This document shows positions 25,737 to 34,751 of a stretch of 38,009 nt of DNA, one piece after another. Position 1 is the stretch's first letter. Every line of letters starts with the position of its first letter. Made by a program: the position numbers and the translations under genes. The notes below the pieces were generated by a model. That model had not been told where the DNA came from. It did not search any database and saw nothing but the letters and a program-made list of their open reading frames with translations. Source of the DNA: Mycobacterium sp. (GTDB taxonomy: Bacteria; Actinomycetota; Actinomycetes; Mycobacteriales; Mycobacteriaceae). The stretch lies in NCBI GenBank assembly GCA_025965895.1, contig JAOPWC010000003.1, forward strand, positions 1 through 38,009, read 5' to 3'.

Positions 25737-27586
25737 TGACCACGCTGCTGCGGATAGCCACCGCGGGATCGGTCGACGACGGCAAGTCCACGCTGATCGG
25801 ACGGCTGCTCTATGACTCCAAGGCGGTGATGGAAGACCAGTGGGCGTCGCTCGAGCGCACCTCCAAGGAGCGTGGCAGCGACTACACCGACCTGGCGCTG
25901 GTCACCGACGGGTTGCGCTCCGAGCGCGAGCAAGGCATCACGATCGACGTCGCCTACCGCTACTTCGCGACCCCCAAGCGGAAATTCATCATCGCCGATA
26001 CGCCAGGACATATTCAGTACACCCGCAACATGGTGACCGGCACGTCGACGGCGCAGCTGGCCGTCGTGCTCGTCGACGCCCGGCACGGCCTGTTGGAACA
26101 GTCACGCCGGCACGCGTTTCTGGCGTCGTTGCTGGGCGTGCAGCACATCGTGCTGGCCGTCAACAAGATGGACCTGATCGACTGGGACGAAGGGCGATTC
26201 GAGACGATCCGCGATGACTTTCACGCGTTCGCGGCGCGGCTCGACGTGCACGACGTGACCACGATCCCGATGTCGGCGCTGCACGGCGACAACGTCGTCA
26301 CCAAGTCGGACAAGGCGCCGTGGCACGAGGGTCCCGCGCTGCTCTCGCACCTGGAAGAGGTGTACATCGCCGGTGACCGCAACCTGGTGGACGTGCGTTT
26401 TCCGGTCCAGTACGTCATCCGGCCGCAGACCCGCGGGCAGCAGGATCACCGCAGTTATGCAGGCACCGTCGCCAGCGGCGTGATGCGGCCCGGTGACGAG
26501 GTGGTTGTGCTGCCCAGCGGCAAATTCACCCGGATCACCGCGATCACCGGCCCGACCGGGCCGGTGGAAGAGGCGTTTCCGCCGATGGCGGTGTCGATCA
26601 GTCTGGCCGACGACATTGACATCTCACGGGGTGATCTGATCGCGCGGACCAACAATCAGCCTCGGGTGTCGCGGGAGTTCGACGCGACGGTGTGCTGGAT
26701 GGCCGACGATTCGGCCCTGGAGCCCGGTCGCGACTACATCATCAAGCACACCACGAAGACGACACGTGCACGGGTCAGCGCGCTGGACTACCGGCTCGAC
26801 GTCAACACACTGCACCGCGACCAGAGCGCAACGGCGCTGAAGCTCAACGAACTCGGCAGGATCGCGTTGCGCACCCGGGCGCCGCTGATACTCGACGAAT
26901 ACAGTCGCAATGCCAGCACCGGGTCGTTCATCCTGATCGACCCGGACACCAACGGCACGGTCGCCGCCGGCATGGTCCTGCGCGACATATCCGCAGCGGC
27001 CCACGCGTCGAGTCCCAATACCGTCAAACACCGCTCGCTGGTGACGGCCGAGGACAGGCTGTCGCGGGGATGCACCGTGTGGTTCACGGGTCTGTCCGGC
27101 TCGGGCAAGTCGTCGGTGGCCATGCTGACCGAGTGCAAGCTGCTTGAATCCGGCAGGCCCGCATATGTGCTCGACGGCGACAACCTGCGCCACGGCCTGA
27201 ACGCCGACCTCGGATTCACCATGGCCGACCGCGCCGAGAACCTGCGCCGACTGGCTCACGTCGCTGCGCTGTTGGCCGACTCGGGGCAGATCGTTCTGGT
27301 TCCGGCGATCAGTCCCCTGTCCGAACACCGCGAACTGGCCCGTCGCCTGCACGAGGAGGCCGGTCTGCCGTTCTATGAGGTGTTCTGTGACACCCCGATC
27401 GAGGATTGCGAAAAACGCGACCCCAAGGGGCTCTACGCGAAGGCTCGCGCCGGGCTGATCAAAGACTTCACCGGCATCGACAGCCCCTACGAGCCGCCTG
27501 AAGACCCGGACGTGCGGCTGGTACCGGGCCAGAGCCCGAACGAGCTCGCCGATCAGATCATCGAGGTGCTGGGCTCACCCAGATGA
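25736..27586 (+). CDS. cysNC: Bifunctional sulfate adenylyltransferase subunit 1 / APS kinase CysNC
   Basis: A 616-residue fusion. Residues 1-430 are the CysN GTPase that drives ATP sulfurylase: G1 [18 protein letters not shown]2 in [15 protein letters not shown]3 [14 protein letters not shown]4 [10 protein letters not shown], then two beta-barrel domains. Residues 440-616 are CysC, which phosphorylates APS to PAPS: P-loop GLSGSGKSS at 452-460, [19 protein letters not shown], and the lid [18 protein letters not shown]. The start ATG overlaps the cysD stop by one base (TGATG). The same fusion is known in M. tuberculosis (614 residues). The enzyme supplies PAPS for sulfolipid synthesis and APS for reduction to sulfide. 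Confidence 0.96.
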   Translation: MTTLLRIATAGSVDDGKSTLIGRLLYDSKAVMEDQWASLERTSKERGSDYTDLALVTDGLRSEREQGITIDVAYRYFATPKRKFIIADTPGHIQYTRNMVTGTSTAQLAVVLVDARHGLLEQSRRHAFLASLLGVQHIVLAVNKMDLIDWDEGRFETIRDDFHAFAARLDVHDVTTIPMSALHGDNVVTKSDKAPWHEGPALLSHLEEVYIAGDRNLVDVRFPVQYVIRPQTRGQQDHRSYAGTVASGVMRPGDEVVVLPSGKFTRITAITGPTGPVEEAFPPMAVSISLADDIDISRGDLIARTNNQPRVSREFDATVCWMADDSALEPGRDYIIKHTTKTTRARVSALDYRLDVNTLHRDQSATALKLNELGRIALRTRAPLILDEYSRNASTGSFILIDPDTNGTVAAGMVLRDISAAAHASSPNTVKHRSLVTAEDRLSRGCTVWFTGLSGSGKSSVAMLTECKLLESGRPAYVLDGDNLRHGLNADLGFTMADRAENLRRLAHVAALLADSGQIVLVPAISPLSEHRELARRLHEEAGLPFYEVFCDTPIEDCEKRDPKGLYAKARAGLIKDFTGIDSPYEPPEDPDVRLVPGQSPNELADQIIEVLGSPR

Positions 27587-27627
27587 CCTCGCCGGGACGG
27601 CCGCGCGCTGGTGGCAGAATTCGCAGC

Positions 27628-28125
27628 ATGCGGATGTCGGCCAAGGCGGAGTATGCCGTCCGGGCCATGGTCCAGTTGGCCTCCGTCGGCGAGGGCTCCC
27701 TGATGAAAACCGACGACCTGGCTCAGGCTCAGGGCATCCCACCGCAGTTTCTCGTCGACATCCTGTCCGACCTGCGCACCGACCGCCTCGTTCGCAGCCA
27801 CCGGGGCCGGGAGGGCGGCTATCAGCTGAGCCGGGCCGCCGCCGACATCAGCATCGCCGACGTGCTGCGATGCATCGACGGACCGCTCGCCAGCGTGCGC
27901 GATATCCCGCTCGGCGACCTGCGGTACTCCGGGCCGACCACCGCGCTGACCGATCTGTGGCGGGCGCTGCGGGCCAGCATGCGGTCGGTGCTGGAAGAGA
28001 CCAGCCTCGCCGACGTCGCTGCCGGGAAACTGCCGCGCCACGTCGCCGGGCTCGCCGACGATTACCGCGACCAGGAACGGCGGCGCGGACACCGCAGCCG
28101 CGACGGCGCCAGACCTCAGGGCTGA
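27628..28125 (+). CDS. Rrf2-family transcriptional regulator (Rv1287-like)
   Basis: A 165-residue winged-helix protein starting [18 protein letters not shown], the conserved Rrf2 opening. The helix-turn-helix is [20 protein letters not shown], followed by the wing [17 protein letters not shown] and the segment [20 protein letters not shown]. Only one cysteine is present (VLRCIDG), so it lacks the three-Cys iron-sulfur site of IscR and is closer to CymR-type sulfur regulators. I chose ATG 27628 because it matches the start of Rv1287; an in-frame extension overlaps the cysNC end. It probably controls the cysD operon through the palindrome at 24780. The last ~10 bp overlap the convergent iunH gene. 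Confidence 0.9.
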   Translation: MRMSAKAEYAVRAMVQLASVGEGSLMKTDDLAQAQGIPPQFLVDILSDLRTDRLVRSHRGREGGYQLSRAAADISIADVLRCIDGPLASVRDIPLGDLRYSGPTTALTDLWRALRASMRSVLEETSLADVAAGKLPRHVAGLADDYRDQERRRGHRSRDGARPQG

Positions 28126-29174
28126 TCGTCACACAGTCGGCGTGCGAACGCCCCGACGCGTCCGACGAACCGATCGAAGAACACTGCCGGGTCGACCGCG
28201 ACGCCGACCTGTGCGTTGGGTGGCCGACCCCAGCGCCCGACCCAGTCGGCGATCGTCATACCGCGCGTCAGCGTGCCGGTCAGCTCCACGTCTATGGTCG
28301 CGTTGCGGGTCTGCACCAGGTCGGGATCCAGCGCCACCGCGGCGGCCAGAGGGTCGTGAAGGTGCGCGAGATAGCCCTCGCCCTGGTCGTAGTGGAACTC
28401 GAGGTAGAACCGCATCGCGTCCTCAAGCACCCGGATCAGCGGATTGGACGCCACCGACCGGGTGCCGCGCGCGTCGAGAACGCTCATCGGCACGGTCGAC
28501 GACCCGGCCGCTTGGGCAAGCGTGCTCAAGATCGCCGGCGTCATCACGATGTTCTCGGTCAGGTTCAGTCCCAGCACGATCGGAAGGTGGCCGCCGGAGA
28601 ACTCCCATGCCCGGAACACCTCCGCGGCCGCCTCTGGGTCGACGCTGATGTTCCACTCGGCCACCACGTCGGTGTTTCCCCGGTACTCGAACGAGCCGCC
28701 CATGATCACCAGCCGGCGCAGCAGCGTCGGCAATGCGGGCTCGGCCCGCAAAGCGAGCGCGAGGTTCGTCAACGGTCCGGTCACCAGGCCGACCAGTTGG
28801 CCGGGGCGGGCTCGGGCGGCGTGCACCCACGCCTCGGCCGAGTCGTGGGCAGTGAGCCGGCGATCGGTGGGCGGCAGCTGCGCGTAACCGAGACCCTGCG
28901 GGCCGTGGGTGTCCTCGGCGGTGCGCAACGGGCTGCTCAGCGGCTGATCGGCGCCTTTGGACACCGGCACGCCTGCAGCCCGACACAGCGTGAGCAGCCG
29001 CAAGTTGTTTTCGCAAACCTGCTGCACCGCAACATTTCCGCTCGTCGACGCGATGCCCACCAGGTCGGCGTCAGCGCTGGCCATCAAGTACACCAACGCC
29101 ATCGTGTCGTCGACCCCGGTGTCGACGTCGGCGAAGATCGGAAGCGCCGCCGGCTGATCAGCGGCCGCAGTCAC
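28116..29174 (-). CDS. iunH: Inosine-uridine preferring nucleoside hydrolase
   Basis: A 352-residue hydrolase that splits ribonucleosides into base and ribose for salvage. The calcium- and ribose-binding motif [12 protein letters not shown] is at the N-terminus. Other family signatures are [61 protein letters not shown] and [15 protein letters not shown], which supplies the catalytic-site His and Asp. It matches Rv3393 IunH but is about 40 residues longer, with an extra stretch around residues 225-265. GTG start; TATTGT lies seven bases upstream and no Shine-Dalgarno is seen, so probably leaderless. It overlaps the convergent rrf2 end by 10 bp. In M. tuberculosis iunH lies next to imuB; here the cys block separates them. 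Confidence 0.92.
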   Translation of the reverse strand: MTAAADQPAALPIFADVDTGVDDTMALVYLMASADADLVGIASTSGNVAVQQVCENNLRLLTLCRAAGVPVSKGADQPLSSPLRTAEDTHGPQGLGYAQLPPTDRRLTAHDSAEAWVHAARARPGQLVGLVTGPLTNLALALRAEPALPTLLRRLVIMGGSFEYRGNTDVVAEWNISVDPEAAAEVFRAWEFSGGHLPIVLGLNLTENIVMTPAILSTLAQAAGSSTVPMSVLDARGTRSVASNPLIRVLEDAMRFYLEFHYDQGEGYLAHLHDPLAAAVALDPDLVQTRNATIDVELTGTLTRGMTIADWVGRWGRPPNAQVGVAVDPAVFFDRFVGRVGAFARRLCDDQP

Positions 29175-29181
29175 GCCGTCA

Positions 29182-29187
29182 ACAATA
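29182..29187 (-). promoter_or_regulatory. -10 box TATTGT of iunH
   Basis: Minus-strand TATTGT, then seven bases, then the GTG start. It lies immediately after the acrA1 stop, so iunH can be transcribed independently. Confidence 0.5.
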
Positions 29188-29191
29188 GGCG

Positions 29192-31261
29192 TTACCAGTG
29201 CACGCCGGGGACCATGCGCACTGCGCGTTTGACCGGGCGGGTGACCGGTCGTAGCACCCGCATCCTGGCCACCGCCCGCGCCGGGCGCCTCGGCCGGCGC
29301 CGCGCCGATGGCCCAGATGACGTTGGCCCAGATGACGTTGGCCCAGATGACGGTGGCCCAGATGACGGCGACTGCGCCTGGGCAACACCGCGCGCCGCGG
29401 CCGAATCCGGATAGCCCAGATACAGCTGATGCAGAATCCGGCGCGACAGTTTCGGCGTGAAGTAGTTGCCGACCTCGGCCAGGGTGCCCAACGGGGTGTC
29501 GATGCGGGCCGGCTTCTCGATCAACCCGCGGACCACCATCGCCGCCGCGTGCTCGGCGCTGATCGGCGGTGACGGGTTGAGCCGCCGCGATGGTGCGATC
29601 ATCGGGGTCTTCACCAGCGGCATGTGGATGTTGGTGAAGGTGATGTGATCGGACAGGGTCTCGGTTGACACGACGTCTGCGAACGTGTCCAGCGCTGCCT
29701 TGGTCGGCAGGTACGAGCTGTACTTGGGGTTGCGGGCCTGCACCCCGGCGCTGGAGACGTTGACGACGTGACCGAAGCGGCGCTCGCGCCAGTGCGGCAA
29801 CAGCGCCAACACCATCCGCACCGCGCCGAAGTAGTTGACCGCCATCATGCGTTCGTAGTCATGCATCCGGTCGGTGGAATTGACCACTGAGCGGCGGATC
29901 GACCGTCCGGCGTTGTTCACCAGGTAGTCGACGTGGTCGAACCTGCCGAGGATGTCCTTGACCGTGTGCTGCACTGACGCCGAATCGGTCACATCGCAGG
30001 TGAATGCGTAGGCCTGACCGCCTGCGGCCCGGATCTCCGCGACGAGTTCGTCGAGCGCATCGCCGTTTCGGGCCAGCGCGAACACGGTCGCACCCCGCTC
30101 GGCGACCGCGATCGCCGATGCGCGCCCGATTCCACTCGACGCTCCGGTGATGATCACATGCCGACCCACCAGCGGGCCCGCCGGCTTGTCCCGCCGCGCG
30201 CGGTTCGGGTCCAGATGACGTGCCCAGTACCGCCACAGCTGGGGCGCATAGGAGGAGAAGTCGGGTACGTCGATTCCACTGTCGCGCAACGCCGCTCGGG
30301 TGTCGTCCGAGACGAACGTCGGTGCCAGGTCGACGACGTCGAGAACCTCCGCCGGGATCCCGAGCTGGGTGACCGCCATGTTGCGCACGATTTTCACCCT
30401 GCCCCGAGCCTTCAGGAGCGGCGCGGCGACCGCCCCCGGAAGGAAGCCGCGCAGCGGCGGCAGCCCGGCGGCTTCAGCGATCCCGCGGTAGATGCCGCGT
30501 AGCCCGATGTGTGCCGGCGACGTCAGGTGGAATGTCTGCCCGTCGCGGCCGGGGGCGTGCATCAGCTCGATCAGCGCATCCACCACATAGTCGACGGGCA
30601 CGATGTTGGTGCGTCCGCCGTCGGGCATCGCGACCGGGGTGAACGACGGCAACTTGGCCAGCCTGGCCAGCACACCGAAGAAGTAATACGGGCCGTCGAT
30701 CTTGTCCATCTCGCCGGTGCGTGAGTCGCCGACCACGATCGCGGGCCGGTAGATGCGGTAGCGCAGCTCTGCTTCGGAGCGCACCAGAAGCTCGGACTCG
30801 AACTTGGTCTGGTGATACGGCGTCGGCAGGTCCTGGCCGACGTCGAAGTCCGCCTCGGTGTACTCGCCGCGGAACGTGCCGGCCACCGCGATCGACGACA
30901 CGTGATGCAACGTCGCGTCCAGACGGCGTGCCAGGCCGATCACCGAGCGGGTGCCGCCGACATTGGTGGCCCGTTGCTCGCCTGCCGGCGCGGTGATGTC
31001 GTAGATGGCCGCGCAGTGCACGACGTGTTCGACCGCCGCCAGGCCGGACATGCTGTCGACCGACAGCCCCAGCTCGGGCACGGTCAGGTCGCCGACCAGC
31101 GGTTTCGCGCGTTCGCCCCACTCGGACGCCAGCCGCTCGAATCGCTCGAGTGACTGCCGGCGAACCAGCACCCCGACCTCGTCGTCAGGGAACTTCTCCA
31201 GCAGGCGGGACACGACTCGGCGCCCGATAAAGCCGGTACCGCCGGTAACGACATACCGCAT
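29192..31261 (-). CDS. acrA1: AcrA1-like fatty acyl-CoA reductase, two SDR domains
   Basis: A 689-residue fusion of two Rossmann domains, like Rv3391 AcrA1. Domain 1 (1 to ~350) is an extended SDR of the acyl-CoA-reductase type: NAD(P) motif VVTGGTGFIGRRVVSRLL and active-site YHQTK. Domain 2 (~365 to ~620) is a classical SDR: ITGASSGIGRASAIA, NNAG, and YLPTK. Such proteins reduce acyl chains to aldehydes or alcohols; the exact product is not certain. I chose ATG 31261 (MRYVVTGGTGF), where homology begins, although 31303, 31282 and 31270 are possible. The C-terminus is extended by SSGP repeats and a basic tail (RRRPRRPARAVARMRV). It runs in the same direction as iunH, as in M. tuberculosis. 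Confidence 0.9.
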   Translation of the reverse strand: MRYVVTGGTGFIGRRVVSRLLEKFPDDEVGVLVRRQSLERFERLASEWGERAKPLVGDLTVPELGLSVDSMSGLAAVEHVVHCAAIYDITAPAGEQRATNVGGTRSVIGLARRLDATLHHVSSIAVAGTFRGEYTEADFDVGQDLPTPYHQTKFESELLVRSEAELRYRIYRPAIVVGDSRTGEMDKIDGPYYFFGVLARLAKLPSFTPVAMPDGGRTNIVPVDYVVDALIELMHAPGRDGQTFHLTSPAHIGLRGIYRGIAEAAGLPPLRGFLPGAVAAPLLKARGRVKIVRNMAVTQLGIPAEVLDVVDLAPTFVSDDTRAALRDSGIDVPDFSSYAPQLWRYWARHLDPNRARRDKPAGPLVGRHVIITGASSGIGRASAIAVAERGATVFALARNGDALDELVAEIRAAGGQAYAFTCDVTDSASVQHTVKDILGRFDHVDYLVNNAGRSIRRSVVNSTDRMHDYERMMAVNYFGAVRMVLALLPHWRERRFGHVVNVSSAGVQARNPKYSSYLPTKAALDTFADVVSTETLSDHITFTNIHMPLVKTPMIAPSRRLNPSPPISAEHAAAMVVRGLIEKPARIDTPLGTLAEVGNYFTPKLSRRILHQLYLGYPDSAAARGVAQAQSPSSGPPSSGPTSSGPTSSGPSARRRPRRPARAVARMRVLRPVTRPVKRAVRMVPGVHW
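29311..29368 (-). repeat. 15-bp repeats in the 3' end of acrA1
   Basis: GCCCAGATGACGTTG on the plus strand occurs twice exactly, then GCCCAGATGACGGTG and a partial copy. It encodes repeated SSGPT in the tail. The 15-bp unit keeps the frame, so copy number can vary harmlessly. Confidence 0.9.
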
Positions 31262-31348
31262 GGCTGCCATCGTGGTCGGCATCTGCCACGGAGTCAATGG
31301 CACCCGAGTCGCTGACCTGCCGCCGGGGCGCAGTGGGCATGTCCGCTG

Positions 31349-32074
31349 CTACGACACCGCGCCGCCGACCAGATGGCCGATCGCGAACGTGATCGCCATC
31401 GCCAGCGCGCCTCCGATCGTGACGCGCAGCGCCGCCCGCCTCGGGTTGGCGCCACCGAGCCCGGCGCTGATCCAGCCGGTGATCGCCAAGGCCACCAAAA
31501 CCGCGACCACCGTGACGGGTATCCGGACTGCCGCGGGCGACAGCAGGATCGCGAGCAGCGGCAGCAGCGCGCCGAGTGTGAACGACACGGCAGAGGACAA
31601 CGCGGCCTGCCACGGGTTGGTCAGGTCTTGCGGATCGATCCCGAGCTCGACCTCCACATGGGCGGCGAAGGCGTCGTGCTCGGTGAGCTCCTTGGCGACC
31701 TGCTTGGCGGTCTGTGGTGAAAGGCCCCTGGATTCATAGATCCCGGCAAGCTCGTCGAGTTCGGCGCGTGGCTGCTTTGCCAGCTCGATCTTCTCCTTGT
31801 CGAGCAGTGCGCGCTCGGAGTCGCGCTGTGTGCTCACCGACACGTACTCGCCGACAGCCATCGACAGCGCGCCGGCGGCCAGGCCGGCGAGCCCGGCGGT
31901 GAAGATAGGCCCGCGGGCGGCGTTGGCGGCGGCTACACCGACCACGATGCCCGCGACCGAGACGATGCCGTCGTCGGCGCCGAGCACCCCGGCGCGAAGC
32001 CAGTTGAGCCTGTTGGCCATCGAGCCCGCATGCGGTTCGGCCGGATGCGCGGCGCGGTCATCGCTCTTGGTCAC
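31349..32074 (-). CDS. VIT1/CCC1-family Fe/Mn transporter
   Basis: A 241-residue integral membrane protein of the vacuolar iron transporter family, which exports Fe2+ or Mn2+ from the cytosol. NWLRAGVLGADDGIVSVAGI (about 24-43) is the family signature in helix 1. Helix 2 carries AAGALSMAVGEYVSVSTQRD. A cytosolic metal-collecting helical hairpin, about residues 85-140, is rich in Glu/Lys and includes ELTEHDAFAAHVEVELG. Three further helices follow (ALSSAVSFTLGALLPLLAIL onward). The GTG at 32074 is chosen because a perfect leaderless promoter ends six bases upstream, and that promoter is part of a triplicated unit. Which metal is moved cannot be told from sequence. Confidence 0.9.
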   Translation of the reverse strand: MTKSDDRAAHPAEPHAGSMANRLNWLRAGVLGADDGIVSVAGIVVGVAAANAARGPIFTAGLAGLAAGALSMAVGEYVSVSTQRDSERALLDKEKIELAKQPRAELDELAGIYESRGLSPQTAKQVAKELTEHDAFAAHVEVELGIDPQDLTNPWQAALSSAVSFTLGALLPLLAILLSPAAVRIPVTVVAVLVALAITGWISAGLGGANPRRAALRVTIGGALAMAITFAIGHLVGGAVS

Positions 32075-32080
32075 ACGTAG

Positions 32081-32147
32081 AGATTAATGTCCCTCCGCTG
32101 ACACAGGGAGATTAGTGTTCCTCCGGAACACAGGGAGATTAGTGTTC
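32081..32147 (-). promoter_or_regulatory. Triplicated promoter unit of the VIT transporter gene
   Basis: Three tandem 27-28-bp units, each with minus-strand TAATCT: 32081-32086, 32109-32114 and 32136-32141. The one nearest the gene is exactly six bases from the GTG. The two distal units share 20 identical bases (32101-32120 and 32128-32147). The most distal also forms GAACAC-N10-GTGTTC (32126-32147). Each TAATCT could start transcription, the outer two giving short leaders. Confidence 0.6.
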
Positions 32148-32169
32148 GCCCCCGCGTGACACGTGCCCA

Positions 32170-34197
32170 TTAGAGACCCGATGGATATGTTTCCGGCACC
32201 TCGCCGGCGATCCAGTCACTGGTCAGCTCGAGCGGCTCCAACGCGCGCGTGTTGTCGATGTGGATCATCGCGTCGAACTGCTCGGCCGGCCGCATGTGGT
32301 AGTAGTGGCTTTGCCGTTCCGTCGCAGGCAGGTAGATCACCCCGATCGCACGCCCCAACCGGACGTCGTCCAGCGCCTCGGCCGACACCCCGCGCTCATC
32401 GCGCATCGCCACGAAGAACGCGTCCTTTTCCGTCTCGTGCATCAGTTCCTCAACGCTGTTGGGCAAGCCGGGCCGCACGACTTTGCGCTCAGCAATCCCG
32501 CCCCAGCGGCTGGCGGCCGTCACAGTTCCGGTGTAGGTGTCAAAGCCGATCAGACGCGCATTGTCGCCGTAGCGCTGCCGCGCCAATTGACCCAACGTCA
32601 GCTGGCCATCTGCCGACACCTCCGTTGCGCGTGCGTCACCGACATGGGAGTTGTGCGCCCACACCACAATTCGGGATCGGTGCTGGTCGTCGTGATCCAG
32701 ATGGTCCAACAGCGCATCCAGCGTTTCCGACATGTGTTCGTCGCGCAGGTTCCACGAGTTGACCCGTCCACTGAACATCGAGCGGTAGTAGACCTCGGCA
32801 TTGCGGACGACGGCTGCGTTGCGCTCGGCGTAGAACACCTCGTCCTCGGCAAGCAGACCGTCGCGGCGCATGTAGTCGATGGAGTTGCGCTGGATCTCCA
32901 GCAACTGCTGCACCGCTTCGTCTTCGCAGGACGGGCCTGCGCCGAACGCTGCCGCGAATCCATATGCCTGCCCGTCGTCGTCTGAAGAGGCGTGGTCGAA
33001 GCAGGAGTACCGATGACGAGCACGCTCGGCCGCCTTGGGGTCCACGTTCTCGAGATAGGCGATCACCTCTTCCATCGACCGGTGCAGGCTGTAGAGATCC
33101 AGACCGTAGAAGCCTGCCTGCCGGGAGGCGTCGGCCCGCTCATTGCGGTCGCGTAGCCAGTCGGCGAAGTCGCGCACGACGGTATTGCGCCACATCCACG
33201 TCGGAAAGCGCACAAATCCCCGCAGTGCCTCCTCGGGTGTCGCGTCGTCACCGGCACCCCGAACGAAGCGGTTCACCCGGTACGCGTCGGGCCAGTCCGC
33301 CTCCGCCGCGACGCCTATGAATCCCTTGGCGTCGATCAGCCATTTCGTGATCTCGGCGCGCGCCTGGTAGAAGTCGTGCGTGCCGTGCGAACTCTCGCCG
33401 ATCAGCACGACGCGGGCGTTTCCGATCAGCTTGTCCAGCACATCGAGTGGCGGGATGCCGTTGGGCGCATCGATGGCGACGCTGCGAACCTGGTCGGCGG
33501 GGCTCTCCTCGACAGCCGTCGGCCGGGCCGGAATCGTGGGAGTGGCAAGCAGCTCGCGGACCTCGTCGTCACTGACTTGATTGAAGTCCCAATAAGATTC
33601 GCCCACTGCCATGAACGGGTGCGGCATGGTCGCGCAGACGACGTCGTCCACCAGGCCGGCGAACTCCCGCCACGTCGATTCCGGCGCGGCGGGTACGGCG
33701 ATGACGATCTGCGCGGGTTCGGACTCGCGAAGCGCCTGAACCGCGGCGAGCATGCTGGCGCCGGTGGCCAGCCCGTCGTCGACCAGAATCACGGTCTTTC
33801 CGGTGACATCGATCGCAGGCCGGCCTTCGCGGTACGCGGCCTCGCGCCGGATCAGCTCGCGACCCTCGCGCTCAGCGACTTCGCGGATCTGATCCGGTGT
33901 GATCTGCAAGGCCCGCAGCACGTCGTCGTTGACCACGACGCGCCCACCGAGGGCCATCGCGCCGACTGCGAACTCCTCACGGCCCGGAGCCCCGAGCTTG
34001 CGCACGATGAACGCGTCGAGCGGCGCACCGAGCGCGGCCGCCACTTCCCAGGCGACGGGGATGCCGCCTCTGGGCAGGCCCAGAACGATGACGTCGGGCT
34101 TGCCCTGGTACGCCTGCAACAGGCGGGCCAGAACCTGGCCGGCCTCGCGGCGGTCGCGGAACACCCGCCGTGGTGTGGTCGTCGTCGCTTGGGACAT
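32170..34197 (-). CDS. Phosphoribosyltransferase / erythromycin-esterase-like fusion (Rv2030c-like)
   Basis: A 675-residue two-domain protein, similar in length and order to Rv2030c (681). Residues 1 to ~215 form a type I phosphoribosyltransferase: [39 protein letters not shown], and PRPP loop [14 protein letters not shown]. Residues from ~245 form an erythromycin-esterase/succinoglycan-biosynthesis-type domain with [53 protein letters not shown] and [15 protein letters not shown], containing its active-site Glu and His residues. Substrates of both domains are unknown; in M. tuberculosis Rv2030c belongs to the dormancy (DosR) regulon. ATG 34197 has GGAG nearby. It is followed on the same strand by the VIT transporter gene. 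Confidence 0.9.
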   Translation of the reverse strand: MSQATTTTPRRVFRDRREAGQVLARLLQAYQGKPDVIVLGLPRGGIPVAWEVAAALGAPLDAFIVRKLGAPGREEFAVGAMALGGRVVVNDDVLRALQITPDQIREVAEREGRELIRREAAYREGRPAIDVTGKTVILVDDGLATGASMLAAVQALRESEPAQIVIAVPAAPESTWREFAGLVDDVVCATMPHPFMAVGESYWDFNQVSDDEVRELLATPTIPARPTAVEESPADQVRSVAIDAPNGIPPLDVLDKLIGNARVVLIGESSHGTHDFYQARAEITKWLIDAKGFIGVAAEADWPDAYRVNRFVRGAGDDATPEEALRGFVRFPTWMWRNTVVRDFADWLRDRNERADASRQAGFYGLDLYSLHRSMEEVIAYLENVDPKAAERARHRYSCFDHASSDDDGQAYGFAAAFGAGPSCEDEAVQQLLEIQRNSIDYMRRDGLLAEDEVFYAERNAAVVRNAEVYYRSMFSGRVNSWNLRDEHMSETLDALLDHLDHDDQHRSRIVVWAHNSHVGDARATEVSADGQLTLGQLARQRYGDNARLIGFDTYTGTVTAASRWGGIAERKVVRPGLPNSVEELMHETEKDAFFVAMRDERGVSAEALDDVRLGRAIGVIYLPATERQSHYYHMRPAEQFDAMIHIDNTRALEPLELTSDWIAGEVPETYPSGL

Positions 34198-34302
34198 GGT
34201 CGTGCTCCGTTCGCAGGATGGCGTGGGACGTTCGGCGCAGTGCCATAGATTCGTTATGCGAGTACCCCTGAGGCGGGCAGCTCAGTCGGACGGCACCCGG
34301 GG

Positions 34303-34370
34303 TTTTGTGTCGAACACCGTTTTGTGTCGAACACCGTTTTGTGTCGAACACCGATTTGTTTCGAACACAG
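34303..34370. repeat. 17-bp tandem repeat
   Basis: Three exact copies of TTTTGTGTCGAACACCG (34303-34353) and a fourth divergent copy, ATTTGTTTCGAACACAG (34354-34370). The unit has near-palindromic symmetry around GTGTCGAACAC. It lies in non-coding DNA between the Rv2030c-like gene start and an enoyl-CoA hydratase relic. There is no spacer-repeat alternation, so it is not CRISPR. Confidence 0.92.
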
Positions 34371-34460
34371 GTTCGATGCACTGTGTCGGTGGCTGGTTCA
34401 CCGGGCCGTCGAGCTGGGGAGAGATCGAGCGAGTGCTCGACGGCAAGCCCCGCCGGGTCG

Positions 34461-34670
34461 GCGGGCCGCGGAAAGCGACATCCGCGAAATCTCGGTGGCG
34501 AGGGCCTTCGCCTCGGTGAGCAGGTCGTCGGCGGGCACCAGCCGTGAGACCAGCCCGCTGCGCTCGGCTTCCTCGGCATCCATGGTGCGGCCGGTGAGGA
34601 CCATGTCCATCGCCTTGGCCTTGCCGACGGCCCGGGTCAACCGCTGCGAGCCGCCCATCCCGGGCATCCC
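34461..34670 (-). pseudogene. Enoyl-CoA hydratase fragment (EchA8-like)
   Basis: About 70 codons match the C-terminal half of mycobacterial crotonases, from [20 protein letters not shown] through [20 protein letters not shown] to [20 protein letters not shown]. The N-terminal half with the oxyanion hole and the last ~45 residues are missing at both sides, and the flanking codons are not homologous. It is a relic, at the 3' end of the leftward acyl-CoA operon. It is not a piece of the enoyl-CoA hydratase at the right edge, which has a different sequence in this region. Confidence 0.8.
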
Positions 34671-34751
34671 TCGGGCCCCAACTCCCATCCGGGGCACCGA
34701 TGGCTCTGACGGGGCGTTTTGAGGTCCGCTTCAGCCTGCCGCGGGCAGCGA

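Noticed and set aside
27870..29414. 514-codon plus-strand frame opposite iunH and the acrA1 end
   Set aside because: It resembles no protein and lies antisense to well-recognised iunH and overlapping rrf2.
34198..34260. DosR box before the Rv2030c-like gene
   Set aside because: Only a GGGAC half-site is visible; the palindromic partner of the known consensus is missing.
34303..34370. CRISPR or LexA sites in the TCGAAC-containing repeat
   Set aside because: There are no spacers, and the TCGAAC half-site is not followed by the GTTCGA arm; only 22304-22319 has a proper SOS box.
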